64,000 nucleotides of DNA from Orobanche coerulescens (Eukaryota; Streptophyta; Magnoliopsida; Lamiales; Orobanchaceae): contig JAWKAU010000036.1 of NCBI GenBank assembly GCA_033398695.1, forward strand, positions 434,001 through 498,000, given 5' to 3'. The notes under the pieces are model-generated. The model saw only the letters and a program-made list of their open reading frames with translations, was not told where the DNA came from and did no database searches. The translations under genes and the position numbers were made by a program. Below, in pieces: positions 1-10,532 of this stretch. Numbering within the stretch: position 1 is the stretch's first letter; the number at the start of each line of letters is the position of its first letter.

Positions 1-553
1 TAGGTTCAAGGACGGGTGTGTCCGGACATTCGTCTTGTACACTTGCACAGAACACTACGGGCGTACTATGATACTCTTCTTCAGCGTAATTCATAACTAA
101 GGATATTTCATAACTTCAGTTAAATCATGTTTGTGTATTTTCAACCCTTGAGGATTGTTGTTCTGTTTAACTGACCCCGGCTGGGGATTTTGTTTTTCAG
201 GTCATGGCAAGGCAAACGCACGGGAATAGCATGTTGATGTCGAGGAGTCCTAGTGATACTAGTAGGGGGCCCCGATCTTTCAGTTATTCATGTTATTGTC
301 CTTTATTTTCCGCTGCAGACTTTCATTTGAATACTCCGTTTCATTCAGTGTTGTGTATTTTATCTTCATATAAAATGCACTAGTATTCGGTATTGTCCTG
401 GTGTTGTAATTAAACTCCTCATCGGAGTAATTATGGTTGTAATGTAGTTCGGTACTACATTTATCTTGTGTAATTCATTCATTTTCATTTGCCTGGTGGG
501 TCCCAGTTGGGGATCTACGGCACTGTAATATCCGCCTAGTTTGGGGTGTTACA
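1..553 (+). repeat. G3: 3' end of a Ty3/gypsy-type LTR (plus strand), truncated by window edge
   Basis: The segment ends at 553 with GGGGTGTTACA, the terminal signature of the long gypsy LTRs in this window. It stops abruptly inside sequence that is continuous in the G1 LTR copy at 19210. The base after it (554) starts CGAAC, the likely right copy of a 5-bp target duplication whose left copy is outside the window. Its sequence differs from G2, although both carry a TTTTCCGCTGCAG block, so it is a separate family. It could be a solo LTR or a 3' LTR. There is no gene in it. Confidence 0.7.
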
Positions 554-2105
554 CGAACAACCTTGAATGAAAATGATTCATTCAAAAACACAAAATCAAT
601 AGAAAACAACGACAAGGACAAAGCCTGATTCAAACACGAATCGATCACACCGCACGAACGGATATCATAGTTCTCAACTATGAATTCTAACATCCTCCAA
701 CACCTCGATGATCAATTAACATGATCATTACATTCTTAACACTTGTGAAATCCATTTAACATGATTCACTTAAGAACAATCATCAAAACAATCATCTCAA
801 AATGATAATATCACCAATATAATCAAATTGATCCTCCTACAATGATAATATAATCAATATTATCATTATCACCCCCAAGAACATCATCAACTCAAAAATC
901 ATGATGTTTGAAACAAAAATACTTCATCAATACATCATGAATTCGGATTAAACAACAAGATTCACTCAACCATTTACAAATTATGATAATCACCTCCTAA
1001 ATCATCATAAATCCTTACTAAAATGGTTAAAATCTTTCAAGAATACCACCAACAACAATAATCATCTCAAGGCTATGTTAATCATATAACAATCTTAACA
1101 TAATCCTTCCTAGACATGATTAAAAACCTCCAAACAATCTAAAACATCAAGAACATAATCCAACTCAAGTAATACTATCATGTTCTTCATCAAAAGTTTA
1201 TCAAAACCGTGAAGAATCATGATATACTCCATTAATCAAACAATACCCGAAGAAAACAACAACAAAAACTTGAAAATCACTTGAAGAACAAGAGGTTGAG
1301 GGAACTTACCAAAGAAGAACAAGAAGAAGCCTCCAAACACCAAAGGAGCACCAACAAGCTTCCAACTTCAAGCTTCAATCCAAGCTAGGATGATCAAGAT
1401 CGAGTTGGAAGGTGCTAAACATCAATAACAAGTCCAAACGGACGATTCTAGGGAGAGAAATTGTGTTTTGGTTCGTGAGGAAATGAAAGACGAAACCAAG
1501 ATAAATAGACTGACCAATTCATTACGTACGTTATACATTATGGTTAACGTACGGAAGAGGCATTACGTACGTTATGCTAAGACTTTAACGTACGTAATGT
1601 AAATCCAGAACTAACTGGACTAAAATACGAAGGCCTTAACGTACGTAAACAAAAACATATTACGTACGTTAACAAGACCTGCATTACGTACGTAGAGTTC
1701 ACCTCTTAACGTACGTAAGGGTCCATTGACTGCAATAGTGAGATCCGATCGGTAGATGCTCGGGACCCACCGGCCGAAAGAGACTACGAGGAAGGTTCCT
1801 GCCACCTACCAAGCATTACATACGTAACCTTACAGGCATAATGTACATAATAGCAACACGCTAGCGTACGTAATGCTGCATCCGTAGTGTACGCTAAGGC
1901 TATGAACTTAGCCAAAAAATCCAAACTCTCCAACCAACATTCAAACGACGAAACCAATCCGACGACAAGTATAATATTTCGATCCCGAAATATTCCAATA
2001 CAATATACATTGTATTAGTCCAAAACAACAACACTTGTACAATTCCAAATGAATACGTACAACTCAACAGTAACACGAAAAAAAAAATTATCCCCGAATA
2101 TTACA
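554..2105 (-). repeat. G1 3' LTR, first 1.55 kb (minus strand), cut by G3
   Basis: This is nearly identical to 19210-20759, the same end of the G1 5' LTR. On the minus strand it starts at 2105 with TGTAATATTCGGGG and runs leftward until G3 interrupts it at 553. The remaining ~2.25 kb of this LTR should lie left of the window. The 554-1400 part is A+T-rich and non-coding. The differences from the 5' LTR copy are mostly C/T or G/A changes, several of them inside the ACGTACGT sites. Confidence 0.85.
1500..1890 (-). promoter_or_regulatory. G1 3' LTR: array of 12 ACGTACGT palindromes plus TATA-like box
   Basis: About twelve copies of a palindrome of the form TTAACGTACGTAA are spaced roughly 25-35 bp apart. 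Two end variants have GCGTACG instead. On the minus strand the array lies immediately upstream of a TATA-like CTATTTAT (1501-1508). The layout is that of a U3 enhancer block before the transcription start. Function is inferred; ACGT cores are known plant bZIP contacts and CpG methylation sites. Confidence 0.65.
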
Positions 2106-2130
2106 TACTCCCCCCCTTAAAAATAGTTTC
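2106..2130 (-). other. G1 polypurine tract (minus strand)
   Basis: On the minus strand this reads GGGACGAAACT, a T-rich stretch, then AAGGGGGGGAGTA directly before the LTR start at 2105. The same layout (GGGACGAAACTTCTTTTAAGG before TGTAA) occurs at 25715-25745, 30305-30340 and 41193-41230. It is the conserved plus-strand priming region of this gypsy lineage. Confidence 0.8.
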
Positions 2131-2853
2131 GTCCCCAAAACTCAGGGTACGCAACAAGGGATAAAGACTATCCATCAGGATAAGAAAACAACATCTCCAG
2201 GAATACTCCTCACTGCGAACCACTTCGCCTGAGTAATCGGGCCAACCCCACGGGTTCCCGCGTCTCCTGTCCGATCACAGCGAAAAACATGGGATAAAAA
2301 CACTCAACCAACTGCGAGATCAGCCGAATCATAACTCTCCGGCTAGAGACCAGCCAGGAAGTCGTACCAACCGCATGACTAGTAGCACCGGCGTACACAT
2401 CCCGTAGGAGTCGCCCATTGTACATGCCTACAACAATCGGTGTACACTTCCCTTGTTCTCATTAGCATCGAACGTCTATGCTATCACTGACTTACGTCAC
2501 AAAAGAGAATAACAACGTACAAATATAGTCCTCAGGACCATATCAAATGCACACTCAAGTCCTCGCAACTTGACGTTTCGAATCACAATGAACGTTTACC
2601 CAGATCACCACAAAAATCTCGGGTACAATACCGAAAGGAAAAGAATAACGCATCAAACGACGTCAAATCTCAAGATTCTCAAAAGCTATCATAACAAGAT
2701 AGATCAATAATAAATGGTTCACAACCACAATATTACAATACAGACTGAGTCAAATATCAATCCGAGAAACAAGGAAAATACAAATCAAGACTACATCTCA
2801 ACGTACCCGAAATCAACTTCCTCCAGATCATCGAGCTCCTCAATCTCATTGAC
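2131..2853 (-). other. G1 internal region between gag stop and polypurine tract, non-coding
   Basis: This is about 0.7 kb of minus-strand internal sequence downstream of the gag stop. I see no protease, reverse transcriptase, RNase H or integrase motif in any frame; the short ORFs here look random. The absence of pol is what makes G1 a gag-only element. Confidence 0.6.
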
Positions 2854-2948
2854 TCACGGAAGACCCAAATCTGGACTCCCTGCTCCTCCTTGGCTGTCCA
2901 TACCTCTGGCTCTCGAAGCCTGATAGGACCCCTTGGATGAAGTACGGA
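2854..2948 (-). pseudogene. G1 gag C-terminal tail (minus strand), separated from the rest by S1
   Basis: This is the last ~30 codons of the G1 gag: a Ser/Arg/Gly-rich tail ending in a stop codon (…PDLGLP then stop) near 2854. When S1 and one copy of its 5-bp target duplication are disregarded, the frame is the same as the gag frame that reaches the S1 insertion site at 15310. Gag therefore ends by a true stop soon after the zinc knuckles and does not run on into pol. Confidence 0.6.
2944..2948. repeat. Target site duplication ACGGA, left of S1
   Basis: ACGGA directly precedes the TGTTGGG start of S1 and is repeated at 15305-15309 directly after its terminal CCAACA. This fixes both ends of S1 and shows simple integration. 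Confidence 0.95.
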
Positions 2949-4120
2949 TGTTGGGAAAACAAAGACCTTGTATCGAAACAGCCGGGATACCCGATCCCTG
3001 TATCGAATGATATTTGATAAAAAGGTTTGACATATATGCCAATCCGAATACAGTAAAGGAAACTGTATCGAAGCTTTGAGGCTTTATCCTATATCGAAGA
3101 CCTGCCTCGAAACAGCATATAGTGAAACTCTTCAGTACAGCAAGAAGTCTTGTAAAAAGACCAAGTATGGAAACTGTCTCGAATCTCAAATACAGTTATC
3201 TTCCATACAGCTCACAACAGGACAAACAAGGAACAGAAGTCAAGTCCCGTTGAATAAAGAAGTATTTAAATACTCAAGGATAAAGTATTTAAATACTGCC
3301 AGTCTTCAGATCTTCAGAATCCCGTGAAATCCGGATCGTGTCATAATCCTGTTGGAACGAGATCTCATTCAAACGGATACATCTCAACGGATACATTCTT
3401 CAGAGACTATATATATCTTATGAAGGCATTGAATATCAGTTACCCAGAAACCTAACACTCAAGCTATCAAAAGTTATCATCAGAGCAAACATATCTCCAA
3501 AGCTTACTGCAATTAAGAACGAAAGAGATATACAGTGCTCATCATCCTGAACAACACTTCATCAGCTGAAAGCTCTTAAAGTCAAAGTTGTTGTTCACCA
3601 TCTGTTCTATACGTTGAACAAACTCAAGATCAGCCCTGTGTGGACTGAACAATCTGTGCTTCTCCGGAACTGTGTGTGAAGGAATTGCATTGAAAAAGAC
3701 GAAGCTTCAGAACTATGTGTGAAGAAGCAAGTCAAAGCATTAGCTCAAAACCAATCTGTGTGAACGGTTTAAGCTAAGATCTTTATATCAATCTGTGTGA
3801 ACGATTTATTGATTGTGTGTGTTGTTATAATTACGTAGTTGTGTACGTAGTAATTATAATAAACTTTTTACTCCTGTGTGGAGGACCAGTGGACGTAGAG
3901 GGGTTTACCTCGAACCACTTTAATTACTTTATTATTTACCTTCAGCTTTTACTGTTTTAAATTACTGTGATATATTAAGTATACACTATACACTTAGTTG
4001 CTGTATCCACAACAACCTACTGCATCCAAGACTTCCGCTACGCACTCAAATTTAGAATCCGTACAGTTTGTTGTTTTAAACTATTTTCCAAACTGTATCC
4101 AGTATACTTAGTGGCCAACA
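2949..4120 (+). repeat. S1 5' LTR
   Basis: The LTR starts TGTTGGG and ends CCAACA, 1172 bp. It has a TATA-type box TATATATAT at 3408-3416, the likely promoter. The primer binding site follows two bases after the end. Its partner is 14135-15304. Confidence 0.93.
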
Positions 4121-4122
4121 AG

Positions 4123-4136
4123 TGGTATCAGAGCGG
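4123..4136 (+). other. S1 primer binding site (initiator tRNA-Met)
   Basis: TGGTATCAGAGCGG is complementary to the 3' end of plant initiator methionine tRNA, the usual primer for copia and gypsy reverse transcription. It lies two bases after the 5' LTR. Confidence 0.92.
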
Positions 4137-4232
4137 TTGATTCTAAAAAGAATCAGTCGTATTTCTTTTTAACCGAATCAGATTCAAATCACTTATTTTC
4201 AAAACAGTCTCTTTCATTCCTATATTATCAGT

Positions 4233-6515
4233 ATGGATACTTCTATGATTAACAAAGTCCCTATGTTCTCTATTAACGAATTTGACGACTGGAGAATTAG
4301 AATGGAAGCTCATCTTGCAGCAATGCACGAAGAGATGATTTTTGTTATACAGGATGGTCCTATCAAGATCATGAAGGTAAATCCGGCCGCAAGGATTGAG
4401 GGCCAAGCCCATGCTGAAATGCTCGAGAAGGAACGCGAGCAATGGACAACAGATGAAAGGAAGCGAGCCAATCTCGACAACGTGGCTAAGAACGCGTTAT
4501 TTGTCACTCTTGACAAAGGCATGTTCTCAAAGGTAAAGAGCTGCAAAACAGCCAAAGAAATCTAGGATAAACTCAAGTTAATTTGTGAGGGAACTGAGCT
4601 CTCAAAAGAAAACAAGATTTCAAAACTAACTCAGCAATTTGAATCTTTTGAAATGAAACCAACGGAAACACTTGAGGAACTTGACCTCAGATTTACTGGT
4701 ATTGTTGGTGAACTTGAAGCGTTGGGCAAAATTTACACCCAAAAGGAGAAGAACTTAAAAATTTTCAGATCTCTCCCCTTGATGGGACATTAAGACCACA
4801 CTATGCGTGTATCCCGTAATCTTAATGAAATATCCACTTTTGATCTCTTCTCCGACCTCAAAGCTTTTGAGTATGATATTGACAGAAGAGAGAAAGTCAA
4901 GAATCTCCTTCAAAGGTCACATCTCTCGCCGTATCGAACCGTCGACACAAAGATGCCTAGCTCGTCGAAGCCTGATCACAAGAATGCCGGCAATGACGAC
5001 ATCCTGTCCCAAGATGAAATGGCGCTTCTAATGCATAAATTCAAAAAGTTCATCAAACGGTCTGGAAAGACTCCCTACAGGCCCAAACCTGTCCACAAGG
5101 TAAGTACTGAAACATCATCTGGTGATGCTAACCTGTGCTACAACTGCAGGAAACCAGGCCATTATGCAAACAAATGTCCTCATCCCAAAGTCCAAAGATT
5201 GCCTGAGGCCGAGCAACAAGAAAGAGATGAAAGAAGACGTGCTTGGAAAGACAAGCTTAAGGCCCTGATTGGAGAATCAGAAGCCTCCCCCACACCATCC
5301 AAATCAGCAGAATGTCTTCAGGTGGTCACTGAAAGTGATTCATCTGACGATGAGTTCGATGATAAAGCATATATGTGCTTTATGGCCAAAGACGTTCCAG
5401 AAGGTGAAGACAGCGACGATGAGGTAAGTTCAACCTCAGCTATTCCATCTAAAGCATCTCATACTTTCGAAAATATGATGAATGAATTTAGAAACATTCA
5501 AAAGGCCCATGAGACTCTAAAAACTGAGAACATACAGCTTCAATTAACAAATTTAGAGCTGAAAGATGAAAATGACTTGCTGAAAATAAACTATGAAAAT
5601 ATGTCTCTTGATTGTGAAACCAGCAAGGTCGATTTTGAAAAACTCATGGAGAGCAATAATCAACTTGCTCATGAACTAAATGAGGTTAAAACCCACAATG
5701 AGAGCAAGACAAATGATTTGGTTCTACTACAAACCAAAATCACAACTCTCGAAAAGCGAGAAACTGAACTTGAGACCATTCTGAAGTCTTTTGAAAAATC
5801 GTCCAAAAGAATGGAAGAAATTCTGAGCACTGGGCAACATGCTCATGATAAAAGTGGCTTAGGATACAGCTCATGTTCAAACAAAGGGAAAACTAGTACA
5901 GTGTTCGTCAAAAGTGTGGAACACATTCCAGAATCGGAAGATACCCCTAGTCCCATGAAGGAACCTGCTGTACCGAGAAAACTGAAGGCTGCAATTCCGC
6001 CCCCGCAAACCTATACCAGACAGCGGAATCATAATCCAATCCAACCTGTGAGGCGCACTCAACAGCATGCTCCCAGAGCATATCAACAGCGTCAACAGCC
6101 GTTCAGAAGGAAGGCTGTATCCAACCACCAAAGGCCCGCACGGCAGTACTATCAGTACAGCTCGCCGAGGTATTGGATACAGGAGCCCCGTTATCCCTCA
6201 AGACAGCAGATGCCAGTCCAGTATCAACAACAGCATTGGGAATCCAACTGGAGACCCAGAAGACAAGCTGTTTGGCCTAAGAAAATGGCTCCACCTCCTA
6301 GACGGCACTCGTACTGGAATAATAATAATAACCCTGAATTTTACATGCATAGTAATTATCATGATAATAACGACTACGGATATGCCCCCCGTAGATATCG
6401 CAACACTGTACTGAGTATGTCCTACAGTAAACCAATTGCTGCCAGGAAAGCTTGGGTACCTAAAGGAACTAACATACATGGACCCAAAAATCAAAGGGGA
6501 CCTAAATCTACCTAA
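4233..6515 (+). pseudogene. gag: S1 gag (nucleocapsid/capsid polyprotein), degraded
   Basis: Gag forms the retrotransposon particle and packages its RNA. The start is ATG at 4233 (MDTSMINKVPMF), 110 bp after the primer site; S2 has the equivalent start at 48796. The N-terminal part is the plant copia gag domain (UBN2/DUF4219 type). A CCHC zinc knuckle, CYNCRKPGHYANKC, is coded near 5137-5180. A long Glu/Lys/Asn-rich coiled coil follows (about 5460-5850), then a Gln/Arg/Pro/Tyr-rich basic tail. Breaks: a TAG at 4563-4565 where S2 has a Trp codon, and small indels around 4775-4800 that read into a TAA at 4791-4793 before the frame recovers. From 4803 to 6515 the frame is open. Confidence 0.88.
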
Positions 6516-9500
6516 TTTCTTTGTTACAGGACATTCTAGAGGAGGATACCTGGTACTTCGATAGTGGATGCTCTCGTCACATGACCGGAGATAGGAGCAA
6601 GCTATCTGATTTTGTAGAAGGTCGCGGTCCAAAAGTTCGCTTCGGTGATAAGTCTAAAGGAAGAACAAGAGGGAAAGGAAACCTACTTGTCGGGAAATTC
6701 AAGGTCACCGATGTTGCATATGTTGAAGGCTTACAGTATAATCTACTTAGTATTAGCCAGTTCTGTGATAAACAGTTCTCGGTGAAGTTCTATATAGATC
6801 GCTGTAGAGTCAAGAACACCCAAACCAAGGAAGTTGTGCTTACAGGAAGCAAATCAGGTAATATGTACATTACTGTCTGGAAGCCTATGAGCTCCTCAAT
6901 TCCATGTTTTGTTGCCAAAGGCACTGCAGATATTAGCTGGTTATGGCACAAGAGGATGTCTCACGTCAACTTCAAGACGATCAACAAGCTTTCAAGACAT
7001 GGAATGGTTAGAGGTTTGCCAAATGTGTCATTCAAGAAAGACAGCGTCTGCGGACCATGTCAGAAAGGCAAGCTAATCAAGTCAACCCTGAAAAGCAAAT
7101 CCTACCTTTCAACCCAAAGAGTGTTGGAAATGCTACACATGGATCTCTATGGTCCTGTAGACCCAGTAAGTTTGGGAGGTAAGAAATACTGCATGGTTGT
7201 TGTTGATGATTATTCCAGGTATGCTTGGACGATCTTTCTTAGCAAGAAGAAGGAAACAACATCAAGGCTACCCGAGCTCCTGAGAAAGTTGCAAAATGAA
7301 AAAGCATCGAGTATCGTGTGCATTCGTTCCGACAGAGGTACTGAATTTACTAACCGCTTTATAGAGCAATACTGTTCGGAGAATGGAATACAGCACGAAT
7401 ACTCAGCTGCCCGTACACCTCAACAAAATGGTGTTGCCGAGCGAAAGAATAGGACGTTGAAAGAAGCAACAAGGACAATGATTGCCGCAAGCAAATTGCC
7501 ACAGCGTTTCTGAGGTGAAGCAACCAATACAGCGTGCTACACTCAAAACCGCTGTATCGTCAACAAGCACCACAACAAAACAGCATATGAGGTATGGAAT
7601 AACAAAACTCCGTTAGTTTCGTACTTTCACATTTTTGGATGCAGGTGTTATGTATTGAACAATGGGAAGGACCAACTTAGAACCTTTGATGAAAAATCAG
7701 ATGAAGGAATATTCGTAGGATACTCCTCCATCAGCAAAGCTTTCAGAATCTTTAATAAAAGGAAGCTGACGATCGAGGAATCAGTTCATGTAGTGTTCGA
7801 CGAACCACACCATGACCCTACAGGAGTAGATGATATTACTCAGAACATTCACCATCTATCTATCTTGGATCCACTTACACCCATAGAACCTGTCGTTGAT
7901 TTAGAAATCAACCCCGCAGCTGTAAGAATCGATGTGGATGAAGCCGATTGCATAAGCCGAAGTCGTATCCACGAAACTTTCGATACAGTACGGGATCCTG
8001 AATTAGAACCCGACCGAAGATGGTTGAGAGATCACCCGCAAGAGCTGATCATTGGAAACATTAATGCCGGTGTTTCTACTCGTAGGAGAATACAGAGTAC
8101 ACAAGGAAATGTACTTTGTGCACAAGAAGAATCTAATGCTGAAGTTTCACAGTTTCCTGAATGGAAATCTCAATCCGAACTTAGAAGACTCAATATGTGC
8201 ACTATCGTTGTATTCTTAGCCCAGTCCGAACCTGTTTCGACCATAGACGCTCTTTACAACTCTCATTGGATAACATCTATGGAAGAAGAGCTTAACGGTT
8301 TCGAAAGAAACAATGTATGGTATCTTGTACCCAGACCAACACACCAATCGGTTATAGGAACCAAATGGGTATTTCGAAACAAAAAGGATCGAAATGGACT
8401 TATCATAAGGAACAAATCCAGACTAGTAGCACAAGGCTATTGTTAGGAAGAAGGAATCGACTATGATGAAACCTTCGCCCCTGTAGCGAGAGTAGAAGCC
8501 ATTAGGATATTTTTAGCCTTTGCCGCCCATAAGAGTTTTATCGTATACCAAATGGACGTAAAGAGTGCGTTCCTGAATGGAGATCTTGCAGAAGAAGTTT
8601 ATGTTGAACAACCACCAGGGTTTGCCAACACAGACGGTATCGATCTAGTTTACAGGCTAAGGAAAGCGCTGTATGGACTTAAACAAGCCCCTATAGCCTG
8701 GTATGAAACCCTGTCCCAGTATCTAACCAACAACGGATTTGAGAAAGGTGCTGTGGACAAAACCTTGTTCAAGATACAGGAAGGTGATGACCTTCTAATG
8801 GTACAAATCTATGTGGATGATATTATTTTTGGTTCAACTAACCTTGCTCTATGTCAAAGGTTCTCTCATCTCATGCAAAGTAAATTTGAAATGAGTATGA
8901 TGGGGGAACTTAGTTATTTCCTAGGTTTGCGAGTAAAGCGATTTGCCTACGGGTATATTCATCAACCAGAGAAATACGGCAAGGAGCTTCTCAACAAATT
9001 TGGAATGAACAATTCCAAATCCTCGCTAACCCCATGAGCACTTCCGTGCAAATTAGTCTTGATGAAGCCGAAAGCCGTTTGACCAATCTCTCTATAGGAA
9101 GCTCATTGGTTCGCTCCGTACCTAACGGCTAGCAGCCCGATATCGATTCTTTGTTGGAGTGTGTGCGAGATACCAAGTTGCACCTAAAGAATCACACTTC
9201 AATACAGCTAAACGAATCCTGAAGTACATTAAAGGAACAGTCGATGCAGGACTATGGTATCCTAAGGAAGGCGGATTTGATTTAGTTGGATACAGCGACT
9301 CGGATCTCGGAGGCTGCAAGCTAGATAGGAAGAGTACAAGTGGAACTTGTCACTTTCTCGGACCTAGACTCGTTTCTTGGTTCAGTAAGAAGCAATTGGC
9401 TAACTCTCTTTCCACGGCTGAATCAGAGTACTATGCTGCTGGCAGCTGCTGTATGCAGATCCTTTGGATGTAGCAACAACTGTCAGACTATGGAATCGAT

Positions 9501-9755
9501 GCTAGAGAGACTCCAATCATGTGTGATAGCATGAGTGCAATTGCAATCACGCACAATCCTGTTCTGCACTTGCGCAATAAACATATTAACATGAAGCATC
9601 ATTTTATCAGGAATCATGTCGAGAACAAGGATGTTCGCCTGGAAAAAGTTCATACAGACGTTCAGCTAGCCGACATCTTCACCAAGCCGCTCGACACAGC
9701 AAGATTCAACATGCTCAGACAAGAATTGGGAATGCTACAGCCAGACTCCCTGTAA
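6506..9755 (+). pseudogene. pol: S1 pol (protease, integrase, reverse transcriptase, RNase H), degraded
   Basis: Pol carries the enzymes for polyprotein cleavage, cDNA synthesis and integration. Seen in order: protease active site DSGCSRHMTG (about 6560), the GAG-pre-integrase zinc-binding segment (H..H..C..C, about 6940-7070), the integrase core with HMDLYGPV, DDYSRYAW and a DRGTEF…[11 protein letters not shown] block (7130-7450), then reverse transcriptase with [29 protein letters not shown] and the catalytic YVDDIIFGS (about 8810), then RNase H (9160-9700) ending LQPDSL. The frame is -1 relative to gag, with a 10-nt overlap. Breaks: TGA at 7511-7513, TAG at 8444-8446, a frameshift near 9030, and TAG at 9471-9473. 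Confidence 0.9.
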
Positions 9756-10532
9756 GTAATTTACTGTTTTTACTCAACAATTGAGGGGGAATGCTGTAAG
9801 ACCCGTGAATACAGTATCCAACATTAATTATTTGTACACTCAGAATCATCAATACAATACTGTAGCGAGCGAAGACATATAAATCCTACAGCTGGCGTGT
9901 GCAATAATTAAGGGGAAATACTGTAGGACCCATGAATACAACATTAATCCAAATATTGTTGTATGGAATTCAAAACCTATAAGTACCTTTTTGAGGGGGA
10001 ACGCTGTATCGACGCGGAAAACAGCACATGCTATAGGATTTCGATTCAGTATATAATATAATATTATTTCCTTTCAAAATAATTTTTGTCCACGTGCCCT
10101 GTTTTTATGTCAAACGTCATGTACATTAAATGCCTTACACGACATCTGGACAACTGAATCTTAAAAGCCACGATGTTTTTAAATTGTTTATTATTTTTAA
10201 ACCACCGTTTTAAGGCATTTAGGGTATCAACCTATGTCAGAAGTGGGACCCGCTCTATTTTTAAACTTTTTAATGGATTAGCGTACCAGTTACACTCAGT
10301 CCATCTTAACCGTTGATTTCAAAACCGGTTCCCATCCCTTAAAATCTGACCATTCGTACTCTGCAAAACCCTATTTCGCCGCCCAACTATAAAAGGACTG
10401 AATCTGCCATTAGAGACTCTTTACGCTTTCTGCAAATTCAAGAGTTCTCAAGCAAATACAGCCTACATATTTTTCTGCATTTCACTGCATATTTCGATTG
10501 CTTTCTTGCACCTTTTTCTTAAGAAAACATCA
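9756..10532 (+). other. S1 spacer between pol and third ORF, with three polypurine-tract-like repeats
   Basis: This is 0.78 kb without coding. It contains three short purine tracts each followed by a CTGTA-type sequence (9782-9793 TGAGGGGGAATG, 9910-9920, 9992-10002). They resemble the tract that ends ordinary copia elements right after RNase H. Further on, a canonical TATA box (10388) precedes the third ORF. All of these are also present in S2 (58216-58992). Confidence 0.7.
10388..10396 (+). promoter_or_regulatory. TATA box TATAAAAGG upstream of the S1 third ORF
   Basis: TATAAAAGG lies 145 bp before the third-ORF ATG at 10533. The same box lies 145 bp before the S2 ATG (58848 to 58993) in otherwise diverged non-coding sequence. 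Position and conservation suggest an internal promoter with a leader of about 110 nt. No transcript evidence is available. Confidence 0.55.

Noticed and set aside
4123..4136. A tRNA gene at the TGGTATCAGAGC sites
   Set aside because: These are primer binding sites complementary to the end of initiator tRNA; no cloverleaf is encoded around them.
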